A stretch of DNA of 64,000 nucleotides, from the NCBI GenBank assembly GCA_020736575.1, contig JAGPYM010000039.1, forward strand, positions 186,001-250,000. Direction: 5' to 3'. The notes under the pieces were generated by a model that ran no database searches, had not been told where the DNA came from, and saw only the letters and a list, made by a program, of their open reading frames with translations. Every line of letters begins with the position of its first letter. The first letter of the stretch is position 1. The position numbers were made by a program, and so were the translations under genes. This DNA is from Thelonectria olida (Eukaryota; Ascomycota; Sordariomycetes; Hypocreales; Nectriaceae). Positions 44,784 to 55,781 of the stretch are shown here, one piece after another.

Positions 44784-45269
44784 TCACTGAGAAAGCTTTT
44801 CAGGCTCATCTTCCCGCTCCTCTTCTGCTTCCCCCTTGGCCAAAACCTCCTCAATTCTCTGCTTCCGCTGAATGGTCTTTTCGCGCTTTTTGGCCTCTGC
44901 CTTCCGCCTCTGCTGCTCGCGCCAATGCCCAAGCATGTACGGCACCTCTTTTGTGACGGAAAAAATCCCCTGGGTGCCCAATTTGAAGTGAGAGACGGCT
45001 TCCCGGAAGTGAGCCTTGGCCTCGTTGTAGTTGGCGCGTGCCAGTGTCGCGTGCTTCTTGGAGCGGTAAGCCCTCTCAGCTCGTTGTGCTTTGATGTATT
45101 GTTCCGATGCTTGTTGTCGCGTCGTCATCAGTAGATCTTCGGTACCGGAGGTGCCTGGGCGAGGGGGAGACGTGTTCTCGTCTGATAGTGGCGAAGGGGG
45201 AGAGGGCAAGACATCCTTGCCATTAGATTTGGATTTACCCATCTTAAAGACGGAAGACATGGTTTGCAT
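44784..45269 (-). CDS. Small charged coiled-coil protein (161 aa)
   Basis: A single exon with three nearby in-frame ATGs (45269, 45260, 45242); the first is used here, but MGKSKSNGK at 45242 is equally natural. An N-terminal Ser/Pro-rich stretch (PSPPSPLSDENTSPPRPG) is followed by a continuous helical region rich in Ala, Lys, Glu and Arg. That region includes a repeat-like TTRQQASEQYIKAQRAERAY and ARANYNEAKAHFREAVSHF, and ends in a Lys/Arg then Glu-rich coil. There is no signal peptide or TM helix, so it is probably cytosolic or nuclear. The coding look is good, but I recognise no family. Confidence 0.62.
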   Translation of the reverse strand: MQTMSSVFKMGKSKSNGKDVLPSPPSPLSDENTSPPRPGTSGTEDLLMTTRQQASEQYIKAQRAERAYRSKKHATLARANYNEAKAHFREAVSHFKLGTQGIFSVTKEVPYMLGHWREQQRRKAEAKKREKTIQRKQRIEEVLAKGEAEEEREDEPEKLSQ

Positions 45270-46362
45270 TAAAGTCTTTTGACTTGAAATGCCTTGAGAT
45301 GTTTCGTGGGATGGTATAGATTTAGCGACGACCGTACATTAGCTAACATAACGGATTGCAGGAACAAAATACCGAGTGTCTGATGGGCGAGAAACAAAAC
45401 CGCATGGCGAGGAAAAAAGGAACGAACCTCTAAATGATTATTATAGACAATTGGAACAAGAACATCTTCCGACGTCTCCACGGATCCGGGGCTGGGTGGT
45501 TGAAATGACTCGGCTATGCGCTGGACCTGGTACTACGGAGCAGTACAGGCGAGTTCATGCAAAGGACTTGGTTCCACGTTTCAGGATTTACTAGTTGGAT
45601 GCCCAGGTTCTTAACGATCATGGTTTTCATGCGAATGACTCAATGCATAAGAAACCAATTAAACGCGTCGCGGCTCCACGAGCGTGAAGGACGATCAACT
45701 TGTCTGGGGTTTATTTTTCTAGCAAGGATCGACAACGTGTTGAGTTCGAATAATTGGCAGTCACGGCACTGCTTCGTTCAAGGCAATTTGTAAGAGTTAA
45801 ATCGATATCCTGTCAAAACCAGGGACCCTGGACAATATCTCGCGTATGTTATCGACTGCTAGCTAAAACGAAGCAGAAGCCTTTTTACTATCACCGCGAA
45901 AGCCATCGAGTAAGGTGCAAGGAATGCATATAATCTCAATGCCTCCTAGATTCAAAAATCAATTGGAGCAAAGAAGTGCAGGCATTGACAGAGCTCTGAA
46001 GCTCCCTTGAAGTCGATATTTCGTGCAACCAACAACTCGCCCACTCTTGTATTCGCTTAGTTTCCTACACCATCTTTCCTCGCCTGGCCCTGTTCCGCTG
46101 TTCCATTTCCAACTGCTGATGTTGATCGCGCATATCCATCAAGTGTCTTCGGTAAGTCATGTAGAGGTCTATCGGGAAGCGCTCCTATGAACCTTGACGC
46201 GTCAAGTGTCAGCATGAGCTCCAGAAAAGAGGACCAAGAGGGAAAAATTCGCATTGAAAGGCGGCAAAGCCGTATTCACCGTTCTCAACGCAAAAGGTGT
46301 CTCTGGCGCAGCCCCTTGTTTATACTAGACGCCGCTCATGATAGAGAACAGGCCACTGCAGG

Positions 46363-46518
46363 ATGTTAATCCTCCGTCTAACTCCAAAATTTCTTGAATT
46401 CGACTCACGGCGCGATCGTGAACAAGGCATCGATGAGGCCCGTAGATTTGAGCATTTTGCCGCCCCGTTCGTCGAGTTCAAGGTTGAGGAGCTGTCCGAA
46501 ACTGAAGAAGAGAAATAG
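46363..46518 (+). pseudogene. Exon-like acidic fragment (51 aa), possibly a gene remnant
   Basis: The frame from ATG 46363 to TAG 46518 encodes a strongly protein-like, charged peptide with segments DSRRDREQGIDEARRFEHF and VEFKVEELSETEEEK, followed directly by the stop. It looks like the C-terminal exon of a cytosolic protein. Upstream sequence contains a donor (GTAAGT at 46152) and an acceptor-like CAG near 46214, but no in-frame joint to this exon was found. It may be a last exon, or what remains of a lost gene. Confidence 0.3.
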
Positions 46519-47961
46519 TACTGAAATTCCCATCTTGGGTATCAAAGAGGACCTAGGCCCGGAAAAGAAAGAGCTACCTTACTACAATACACTGAGCCAA
46601 CTCGTCTTGTTCTCCGCCCTCATGGTAATAATACAGGACCATGGCCATAGCAAAGGATGCGTAAGCGATGAGGAAAAGGACGGAAACAACAGTGTAGCAT
46701 ATTGCCTCTTATGTCTCGAACCTGGATTTTCGTCTGGTGTGACCATGGCCAGATGCTATATCTACAAACACGGCGTTCAAGAGTTATGAAGTATTGGTCT
46801 TGAAACAAAGGACTGTCAGTTTTTGGAGGACCTGAAGCTGCGGGTTGGGAGGTGCAGGGTGATAACGAGCATGGATTTATATCTGTCCTCACATTGCCCT
46901 GGTGACCCTCGTGTTGCGGCAGCATAGGACATAGAGGGTCATGACCAGCCATTCTCCTTAAGACGCCTCGTTAGGTGTGCATAGCCACCACCATTATTGA
47001 CATAAATAGATTCTTGGCATGCTCTGAGCATACTCGGAGGGCGATAATCGGGTGAGCCCTTTGCCAAGACGATAGCATAATGCTCCAATGTACCCTCTCC
47101 CAATTCTCAGATCTTTGCTTGGGGAATTTGGGGGAATAAAGGACTCTCTATGAGAAGCCGTGGTTTCCACAGCCGCAGACTACGGAATGCGAGTGAGATC
47201 ATAATTTGCAAGGCGGTGGAGGAGGGACAGAGTATTTTCCTTGCTGACATTCGCAACTTGCTTATGTAGGTGTCACCACGGCAGCGATATCGCCGCCGTT
47301 GCCCAAGACACAGATATGATACCAGTAGAAGTTTTGAAGGACTGCACCGAGAAATTCTTATAGTCAACTGAGGCACATCTGGCTGCTGTTCTGGAGAACG
47401 ACGAAGTCTCCTATGACGACGTGTGGAGTCTATTAAGTAACTGCCAAAGATTCAAGGATACATCACATTTCGAGGGACTGGTGCTCCCGGATGCGTGTGA
47501 GAAGATGTCTACGAGGGGAAACTGGATATATATGGTTCTAAGTTCACACATCTCGATACTCATTTTCTGCAGACTAGCAGTGGGATTAGTGAGGCTAACA
47601 GTAGCAGCAAAACTCAATACTTCCGACTGACGAAGATATTGACTTTCTTTCTTGATGCCCGGTATGGTAAAAACCTTCAATTTAGATGATTCGTTAGGGA
47701 AATAGTCGATAATGGTAATTGGTTTACAGGCGTGTTTGCCATTCATTCATATCAACGAAGCGGTCAGTGGTCCTATAGCAATTCGAGGATGTCTCGGTAC
47801 AACACCAGTATACATGAACCATAGTCAGCGTGATGGCTTTATGAATGTTGAGCAGGGGGAATGGCGATATAATAATCATTTGGTCCCTCGACAGCCTCGA
47901 GTAAAGTCACGGCAGAAGCTCTCTTGTCGGATCTCTTGCTACGTTGAAACTTGATGGGTAC

Positions 47962-48255
47962 TTAAGAGATACTTCTAACCTCTCCGTTTGTCCCTCTGAT
48001 GAAATAAACAGAATTGCCTGCTGGGACCTTGACGCATCCGCCTTCCTTTGGCATTCCAAACCATGCCCCCCCTACCGTTTTCCTCCAAAATGCGCGGTCA
48101 CATTGAGTCCAGTGAATCTCTTGACCGACGCCCTTGATCTCGCCCTCGTTTTCCTCCAAAGAAGCCTTATCAAAGGCCTCTTTATTAAACGGACGGACCT
48201 CCTTGGATGTTGTTAGTGGCGTCAAATTTTCAAGAGCCGTGCCAGTATTACCATT
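47962..48255 (-). pseudogene. Orphan exon or remnant of a small protein gene
   Basis: The minus frame is open from 48255 to a TAA at 47962-47964. It encodes a protein-like sequence with SLEENEGEIKGVGQEIHWTQ, a CDRAFWRKTVGGAWFGMPK segment and an end VPAGNSVYFIRGTNGEVRSIS; two Cys are present. There is no in-frame ATG at its start. A possible intron (donor GTAATA near 48250, branch CTAAC, acceptor CCAAG before 48201) would join an upstream ATG to this exon. The domain was not recognised. It could be the last exon of a secreted protein or a decayed gene. Confidence 0.35.
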
Positions 48256-48907
48256 TTAAAATTAATAGGGGATAATAGACTCAGGGGAGGTTTTCAATCT
48301 TGGCACAGTTTAACGATCTAGACGACTGTTGTACACAATGCTCTGCCTCGATATTAGGACATGAACAAACCATGCTCCCAATTGAGGGTGAAGTTTTTTA
48401 TCCAGCTACAAAGCGATCCCATTCAACTAGACGAGATTACGATCCAATGAACGATGGAAGCCAACACGTGACCAGGCCCACAACTTAAACCCCTTGTCGC
48501 GATAACCAAGGTAGGCTTGGCAGGCAAGCAGGGGAAGTGGAAGTGCGAAGTGACGGTGCTAGTCCCAGAATCATTATTTATTCATCCTGGCACTAACCAG
48601 ACAGCAGTGCTAAAGAAGGTGAAACAGAGTAGTGGAGACTCAATTTGAGCCCGAAATGTGCATCACCGTCCAACTCGGATCATCGCTGCTATAGTTCAAG
48701 GCAGAAAAAGGCCATACTCCCAATGACTAAAAGCTCAGTTTCCTTCCAATGTCGAGTTCATAACCAAACGTATACCAACGCTGTCGTTTCGTCACTAGGA
48801 CCCAGCTCATGCAGTGGCGAGCCAATCCTTCAAGAGGTAAGCAACCGCCATTTTCCCATGAGAACTCTCGGTGACTTACAGGTTACTGCAACGCTTTCGG
48901 ACATGGA

Positions 48908-49249
48908 TTAACAGGAAATGTAACAGCGGCCATCCTTGCCACAGTAGTCTGCCACCGGTAAGCAGCACTCCTTCTTGCAGCATTTGTTGTATCTGCAGCA
49001 CCGGCCTTTGCAAAGATAAGGGGTGCACGAGCCGCACGAAGCACGAGATTCAAGGTCACCGTCGTCACGCTTGATCTTGTGGCCGTCTGCGTCGCCGGCT
49101 CCCCTGCAGTGCTGGTCATCGGGGAGGGACAGAATATCAACGACGGGCATCTCGGCGAGGTCGTTCTTGGCAGCTCGCTGATCCAGCTCGGTGGCCGCAG
49201 CGGCGGTGAGCAGGGAGAGAAAGAAACCGAGAGTAAGACTGGCCTTCAT
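48908..49249 (-). CDS. Cysteine-rich secreted peptide precursor (113 aa)
   Basis: A single exon with ATG in good context (GTCAAAATG). The signal peptide (MKASLTLGFFLSLLTAAAA) is followed by a ~45-residue acidic pro-segment. It contains a Lys-Arg site (HKIKR) and a second basic point (LESR). The last ~44 residues are Cys-dense: 12 Cys, with four CC or CxxC clusters (SCGSC, GRCCRYNKCCKKECC, then DYCGKDGRCYISC). The layout of signal, pro-region, dibasic cut and compact basic Cys domain is that of knottin/defensin-like secreted peptides. A minus-strand TATA (CTATAAAG, 49341-49348) is ~95 bp upstream. The family is not recognised, and toxin, antimicrobial or effector roles are all only possibilities. 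Confidence 0.85.
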   Translation of the reverse strand: MKASLTLGFFLSLLTAAAATELDQRAAKNDLAEMPVVDILSLPDDQHCRGAGDADGHKIKRDDGDLESRASCGSCTPYLCKGRCCRYNKCCKKECCLPVADYCGKDGRCYISC

Positions 49250-50182
49250 TTTGACGGTTTGGGAGTGAAGAATTTTGAGTCGGTGAAGAGGGACTGAGGC
49301 AGGGCCATCTGGGGAAAAGGCGGGTGAGGATATAATGGCTCTTTATAGTGAACGACTCATCCTTCTGAGGCCGGGGGGTTCTTCGCTTGTAAATAAGGCG
49401 GGAGGATTCTAGCCCGAATCGAGTTTCGGCAAAATGCTGAACTGGCGCTTCCCCTCACCGATTCATTCACCTCTTGGCCTCCTTAGCTTCGACTGGGTAT
49501 CGGTGAAGCCTGCCATGATCCTGATACTAGAACCATTTCAGGTTCGCAGTCATGAACACTCTGCTGAGCCGCCGAGTAAAGAACTCGGTTGTTCTTCCTG
49601 GCCCAAAGAGGCAAGAGGGTGATATGATCATGTTGAGGTTGTCGCAAAAGAACTCAAGCGGCTGGAACAATTCGGATGTCGCGCGGTCAGCCTTTCAGCT
49701 CTCGAGTAGCGGCGGTCTAATTTTCAGCCGTCTGACAACAAGTGCAACTGTTCTACCGGAAATGAGCCAATCATGGAGCCTAACGAGCAACAAGGCGAAG
49801 ATCCCGACGATCTGCAGAGGCGATGTGTGAGTTAGCCTGCTTCCTCAGCAACGAGCCTGCGAGCTTACATAACTAGGCAGCGCCCAACGGCGCACGAGGG
49901 CGGAGCGCCAGGGGCAGGGCGTGTTTCTTGTTTGACCCTTGCTCTCAGCTTTCGATTCAAGAGGCTCGATCAGCAGGTGGCGGTGGATAATAAGGTGCTG
50001 ACCCCGGAAACAAGCCCATTCCCGACCATCCCCAGGATCTCCTCACATGCCGGGGTTGCTTTTCCGTCGGCATGGCTGAATCTCTTGACATCGTTGGCCG
50101 GTCCGGCTCCTCATCCTCACTTTTCCATTGTGCTTTCGTGTAAGCAGCCGCCTTTTTACTTGCAGTGCAAACGCCGGATAAA
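49250..50182. other. Intergenic, 933 bp
   Basis: Divergent region between the Cys-rich peptide gene and the Zn2Cys6 regulator. Apart from the TATA box listed separately, no gene or repeat was seen. Confidence 0.55.
49341..49348 (-). promoter_or_regulatory. TATA box of the Cys-rich peptide gene
   Basis: The minus strand reads CTATAAAG about 95 bp before the ATG at 49249, consistent with a strong inducible promoter. Confidence 0.55.
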
Positions 50183-52569
50183 ATGCCTTCCGATCGCCTA
50201 CTCCTGCCCATGCCTACCACCGACGACAGCCAAGTGTCAAGGAAACGGAAAAGAAACGAGCGAGTGAGGGTAACCCGAGCCTGTGATCGTTGTAAAAAGT
50301 GACGACACCTTCATCACCTAAGCCATCTCCAGTTTGATGGGCTAATGCGTGGTCATTCATCCAGGAGGAAGATCAAATGCAACGGCACCAAACCCTGCGA
50401 GTTCTGCACTCGCGCAAAGACACGATGCACATTTGACTCTTCCTATGCAAGAGGCCGAGCGCCGGCAATCCCGGCATCGTCAGAGGTTGAAGATGAGAAT
50501 ACAGGAATACCAGAGGAGCACATGATGACTCCGAGCAAAAGCCCTTCAGGCCCAGAGCCACAGTGCTCGGTTGTATCGACCTCGACAGACTCACAGCACG
50601 TCGCAGGGCTACAGAGCGGCGACCTTTCATTTAATGTACCGACCTCGTCGCAACAGTCTCCAGAGCCATCTCAGGAGGACCTGCAAGGACATTATATTGG
50701 GCCGGCATCTGGGGTCTCTTTTCTGCTCCGGGTGCAGAAACGCTTGCATCAAGCCATTTCATTCTCCCTGCCAAGTAGCAGTATCTTCACGTTTGGCGAT
50801 GCCCCTCTCCATCCTCCTGACTTTGACCCCTCCTTTTGCATGATGCCCCCGCGGCAAGATACTCAGTGCCTAGTTGATCGCTACTTCGACTTTGCCATGC
50901 CCACATATCGGTTCCTACATCGACCAACCATCCAAGAATGGTTTGACGAGTTCTACGACACTCTGGGTGCCATGAGAGATGCACATAATGCGCCAGGCAA
51001 GGTCGCTCTGCTGTTCATGGTGTTTGCTCATGCCAGGGTTTATATGCCCGAAAATGAGAGGCCAGGTCCGCCAGACCTAAGGTGAGTGAAGCCTTCACGG
51101 TTAGAGCTAAGAGCTCTACTGACATCAAAGACGAACAGTACCCGATACTATCTAGCGGCAGACCATCAACTCTCAAAGGAAAGCGGCTCAATACGCTTAA
51201 CCAGCGTTCAAGCACGCCTGCTTCAATGTTATTATTTGCTCACCCAATCCCGCGTCAACCATTGTTGGAGTCAGTTTGGGACAGTAACAAACTTGGCACT
51301 GGCTATTGGTCTCAACAGGAACAAGCTCCCCGGCGTTAGAAGCGGGTTAAACCATATTGAAGTCGAAAGTCGTCGTCGGACATTCTGGTGTGCCTACACT
51401 TTGGACGCCTATCTCAGCGTTTCGCTGGGCAGGCCGCGGTCATTTCACGACGACGATATCGACACGGAGCTTCCAGCATGTGTGGACGATCATGAAATCA
51501 CAAGGGACCACATCAACACATGTGCTAGGGGTTACTCAGTCATGCTTGCTCCTCTTGCACATATGAAGTAAGGTGAACCAATGCAACTCAATTTGTGATA
51601 CATGGCTAACGAATCAGACTTGCTCGGATAATCTGCAAGATACTTCGCGCTTTGTACTCTGTCAAACCTGTGTCAGCCACCCGACGGGCGGAAGAAACGG
51701 AGCACATCTCCAAGGAACTGACTGAATGGCGAGCCGAACTGTCTCGATTCCTCGATGCCGACTTCTTTAGCGCCTCGTTTCTCATTCCGATTTTCCAACG
51801 ACAACGAAATGTTCTCAACATGACCTACTGGCACGCCATCATCCTGACTCATCGACAGTCCGTGTTGAATAACTTGGCGCAAATGTCACAGCAAGACAGG
51901 GCGGTTGCTGGAAACGAGAACCCGCGAGTAGATGAAAGTGTGCAGCAGTGCCTACTTGCTGCCATGGACACGGTAAATGCGATTGATGAAATCACGCAAA
52001 GTCGTCAAATGTTCCGCGCGTTCTGGGTTCGTTATTTACTACATCATTAGTTGCTACTGAGGAGAAAGCTGACTAGCTAGCTATAGATCACTGCATACTT
52101 CGCCTTCACTGCAGCCATGGTTCTTTACATCTACGTGATCCAAGATCGAGCGTCCCCACCGGAAGCCTACAGCAACTACTTCGCAGCCGCCACTCGGTGC
52201 CAGTCTCATATGTCGGCCATTGCAATGAAGGGATCTCTATTCGAGCGGTACTGCCTCGTATTGGAGGAGTTACGTCTCGAAGCCCTCCGTCAGGCGAAGC
52301 ATATGAATCCGCCCACGACGGCTATGGGAGGGATCGAGGGCAATTCGCAAGACAATGGGTTCCAGGTCATCTCCATGCCGATAGCCAGCAGTCCCAGCGG
52401 CGGGGCCAGTAGCTTCACAGACTTAATTGGGGAGACTGTTATTGATTTCAACGGCATGCCAAACCCTGCATTGACTGACTTCTCTGGCTGGAGTCAATTC
52501 GCTTCCATGGTCTCTTCGGGATTGGGCAATTTCGATGCGTTTCTGAATGACGATACATTTAGACTCTGA
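50183..52569 (+). CDS. Zn2Cys6 transcription factor with fungal-specific TF domain
   Basis: Five exons (50183-50298, 50365-51081, 51139-51567, 51618-52026, 52087-52569) join to 717 aa. The zinc cluster C34-x2-C37-x6-C44-x5-C50-x2-C53-x6-C60 (CDRCKKRKIKCNGTKPCEFC and on) follows a basic head; intron 1 falls inside it. The middle homology region (Fungal_trans) is clear: CLVDRYFDFAMPTYRFLHRP (~225), TRYYLAADHQLS (~279), LLQCYYLLTQSR (~302), NLALAIGLNRNK, SRRRTFWCAYTLDAYLSVSL and GRPRSFHDDDID. It is the first gene of a same-strand group with an SDR and a DHDPS-type lyase and may regulate them. Confidence 0.93.
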
Positions 52570-53083
52570 TGATGAGAACGAAAAGGAATGGCAAAATGAG
52601 TTGAAAACGAAGGCTTAAGAAGACTGGCACGTAAGTTAAATATGCATATACGTCACATGCATACGTTTAGGTCATTTTATGCTATGTGAGCCCGCGTCAA
52701 GCATCATTTGACTGTCGCAAATGATCCGGCTTTAGGCAATATTTCTCCCATGTCTATTTACCCAGCTTAGTGAGCACGGAGAAGCATAGGTTGCATCTCG
52801 CCACTGGCCAGGTTGCGGCATTTCCGTCGTCCGCTCCTCCAACGGAAAACCCATAACGGCACAGCAGCCGAGTGCTAATCCGTCGTCGATCCCACCGACC
52901 GTTGGAAGATCGGCTTTGTCCTTTCCGGCATCATATGCAACGCCAATGGAGCTCTTTTCTTTGCGGGCCGATGTTCCTTGGGGCTATAAACATACGATCA
53001 TAGCTCTTTCATCAAGCCTAGCCAGCAAACAACCACGTCGTTTTACCTCTATTAATCCAGTCAGCCCTCCCTAAGCCTGCACC
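52570..53083. promoter_or_regulatory. Promoter region of the SDR gene
   Basis: 514 bp between the end of the regulator gene and the SDR start. A CGG-containing stretch (ccatcggaa-type spacing was not found) is not evident. A TATAAAC-like element (gctataaacat, 52982-52992) lies ~95 bp before the ATG. Confidence 0.5.
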
Positions 53084-54027
53084 ATGGCATCATCAGTCTC
53101 CAGTCGCCTACAAGGCAAAACGATCCTTATCACCGGCGCCTCGTCGGGCATTGGGCGGTCTACGGCCTTCGAGTTTGCACGCACTAGCTCCCAGAATCTC
53201 AAGCTCATCTTAACAGCTCGCCGCATCGACATCCTCAAGCAGATCTCAGCAGACATTACCAACGAGGTCGGCGACGGTGTCAAGGTGCTGCCAGTTCAGC
53301 TCGACATCAGCAATGCTGATGAAGTCCGCGGACTCATGGACAGGCTACCCGAAGAGTTTAAGGAGATAGACGTTCTAGTCAACAATGCGTGAGCCTCTAG
53401 AAAACACGAAACGTGAAGCAAACAGCTGACGAGCCCGGAAACGCAGTGGTCTGGTCAAAGGCGTAGCCAAAGCACCCAGCATAGTGGAAGAAGACATGAA
53501 TGTCATGTTTGCGACTAATGTAACCGGCTTGATCAACATGACACAGGCCATTCTTCCCGGCATGCTAAAGCGCAACAACGGCGATGGCGCTGGGGACATC
53601 ATCAACATCGGGTCCATTGCGGGCCGTGAGCCATACGTCGGCGGCAGCATCTACTGTGCGACAAAGGCTGCTGTGCGGGCTTTTACCGAGAGCTTGCGCA
53701 AGGAGTTGATTGCAAAGAGAATTCGTGTGATTTGCATCGACCCTGGCCAAGTTGAGACGGAGTTTTCTGTCGTGAGGTTCTATGGCGATAAATCAAAGGC
53801 CGACTCCGTGTATGCGTAAGTGCTCTAGCTTCCTACTTACCTGCACCTGTACATCCATACCTAACTGTGTTTGCAGTGGTTGCGATCCATTGACATCCGA
53901 CGATATCGCTGAGTCAGTTGTATTTGCTGCTGGGAGGAGGGAGAACGTTGTCATTGCCGACACCCTGATTTTCCCCAACCACCAAGCCTCTGCCACGATT
54001 ATGCACAGAAGGTCCGCACAGGTCTAG
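53084..54027 (+). CDS. Short-chain dehydrogenase, YdfG/YMR226C-like (3-hydroxy acid / serine dehydrogenase)
   Basis: Three exons (53084-53388, 53447-53815, 53877-54027) give 274 aa. The Rossmann signature TGASSGIG (17-24), NNAG (~100-103), NIGSIAG (Ser158) and the active-site pair Tyr171-x3-Lys175 (YCATK) are all present, as is PGQVETEFS after the catalytic helix. The C-terminal FPNHQA and the length match the YdfG/Ymr226c group, NADP-dependent dehydrogenases of serine, allo-threonine and 3-hydroxyisobutyrate-type substrates. The start ATG is in excellent context (CACCATGG). It is flanked by a Zn2Cys6 regulator and an aldolase on the same strand; a shared catabolic role is inferred. Confidence 0.93.
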
Positions 54028-54791
54028 GGCATGCTTGAAACGAGAGGTGCACCATGATGGGTCGTGTTCACTTCCTCATCTGAACATATCATATTTCTGT
54101 CGTACGAGTCTTGTGATGAGACACAGCTGTCGCAACGTAACTCAGCTATGGAGAGAATGGAAATAAATGGCAAAGAACGAGAAAATTATCTACCATCCAA
54201 ATTGATGCGGCATGTTAAACGGATAAAATTGAGAGTGTCTGTCGTGTCCAAGCTGAAACAGTCATCTAATAACGTGCCCCTGTTCGGAGAATCAGGGTAA
54301 TTTACTGCATGTCCATACAATTCAGATAGAGGATCATGGTACTAAACTCCTTAACTTGGTGCCTTGATCAGTGAGCTCAAGTCAATTCAGTTCATGGATC
54401 TGGTGTCACCTCGCCACTTTGGGGGTTTCCAGAGATCGGCAGTGCCCCTACTTATCCGTCGGCAAAGGAACTTGGGCATTCCCGCGAATCGTGCTTTTCC
54501 GACACCTTTTGCCTCGTGGCCCAATCAGACCATGTAATCGAGATCCAACGCTGGTTGTGAGGTGGCGGGAATTATTACCCGCTATTCTACTCATTGTTTG
54601 CATTGAAAGTTAAGTCAGACTGTCTCCGAAGAGGCCGGATGGAAATACCGCGCTCTGAATGCGGAACCTGCCAACGGGTAATGAGACGGATATCTCGTGA
54701 CCACAAGTCATCCTGGGATACTTAAGTATCTAGGCGTTTCCTGGAACCCAGCTAATAACCTGATCCGCAATACAGACATTCAGCCACCGTC
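54028..54791. other. Intergenic, 764 bp
   Basis: Between the SDR and the aldolase gene, same orientation; it should hold the aldolase promoter. No coding frame of note. Confidence 0.55.
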
Positions 54792-55781
54792 ATGTCCCCT
54801 CCCAGCGTTCCGCCAAGCGGCGTTTGGGCTCCTGCCATCACCTTCTTCGACCACAGCACCGACACGCTGGACACGGAATCCCAAGCCAAATATTACTCAT
54901 ACTTGTCAAAAACTGGCCTCGCTGGGCTCGTGGTACTTGGTACCAATGCCGAAACATTCCTATTAACGCGTGAGGAACGGAAGACTCTTCTGGAGACAGC
55001 CCGGAAAGCCTGCGGACCGACATACCCCATTATGGCTGGCGTAGGTGGCCATTCGACAAAGCAAGTCTTGGAGTTCATCGGAGATGCAGTCGATGCCGGC
55101 GCTGATTATGCTTTGCTCCTACCTCCAGCTTACTTTGGTAAGCAGACGACGCCAGAAGTAATCGAGAATTTCTTCGCCGCCATCGCCAAGGAGAGCCAGC
55201 TTCCGATTGTCATCTACAACTTTCCCGCGGTATGCAACGGTATCGACCTGGATTCAGCCACTATTGCCAGTCTAGCGAAGAGACATAGCAATATTGTTGG
55301 TGTGAAGCTGACCTGTGGTGCCGTCGCCAAGATCACCCGTCTTGCAGCCGAGCTTCCGCCAGATGAGTTTGTGATATTTGGGGGACAGTCGGACTTCTTG
55401 ATTGGAGGACTAGCTGCTGGTTCTAACGGAACGATTGCCGGTTTCGCTAATGTGTATCCTAAGACTATTGTGCATATCTATAACTTATACAGGAGCGAGA
55501 AGTATGTAGAGGCGATGGACTTGCATAAGAAGGCCGCTCTTGCTGAGCAGCCTTGCAAGGCCGGCATCGCATCGGTGAAATATGCAGCGGCTCTCAACAC
55601 GGCAAAGGCTGCTGGGATCGAGGGGGCTCTAGAGAAATTGAAACCAAGACGACCATACGTTGAGCCGTCTGACGCGCAGAAGAGATCTATCGAGTCACAA
55701 ATCTCGGAGATAGCAAGCATTGAGGCGAGCCTGGCGCCTAGGATGACGTGGTGTTTCCAAAGGGGGTTGAACGGTACTTGA
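54792..55781 (+). CDS. DHDPS/NAL-type lyase (HOGA / 2-keto-3-deoxy sugar acid aldolase-like)
   Basis: A single exon of 329 aa; ATG in good context (CCGTCATG). The (beta/alpha)8 DapA-family marks are present: VWAPAITFFD at the N-terminus, GTNAETFLLT (50-59, the GTTGE-equivalent loop), PIMAGVGGHST, the conserved Tyr142 (VIYNFPAVC) and the Schiff-base Lys172 (GVKLTCG). The fungal members with GTNAE are mostly aldolases of 4-hydroxy-2-oxoglutarate, 2-keto-3-deoxy-L-galactonate or L-rhamnonate, which release pyruvate, rather than true dihydrodipicolinate synthases. The SDR two genes upstream and the Zn2Cys6 regulator favour a catabolic role. The exact substrate cannot be read from the sequence. 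Confidence 0.93.
   Translation: MSPPSVPPSGVWAPAITFFDHSTDTLDTESQAKYYSYLSKTGLAGLVVLGTNAETFLLTREERKTLLETARKACGPTYPIMAGVGGHSTKQVLEFIGDAVDAGADYALLLPPAYFGKQTTPEVIENFFAAIAKESQLPIVIYNFPAVCNGIDLDSATIASLAKRHSNIVGVKLTCGAVAKITRLAAELPPDEFVIFGGQSDFLIGGLAAGSNGTIAGFANVYPKTIVHIYNLYRSEKYVEAMDLHKKAALAEQPCKAGIASVKYAAALNTAKAAGIEGALEKLKPRRPYVEPSDAQKRSIESQISEIASIEASLAPRMTWCFQRGLNGT

Larger units (their letters stand above)
45270..48907. other. Gene-poor region with exon-like fragments, about 3.6 kb
   Basis: No complete gene is supported. Two protein-like fragments (46363-46518 plus and 47962-48255 minus) are listed separately. Other frames, e.g. 46620-46952 and 47411-47746 on the minus strand, are not convincing. 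The mixture suggests decayed genes or multi-exon genes whose other exons I could not define. Confidence 0.45.

Noticed and set aside
47411..47746. 111-aa ATG-started minus frame
   Set aside because: No family, no signal peptide, composition close to its surroundings; too weak to call a gene.
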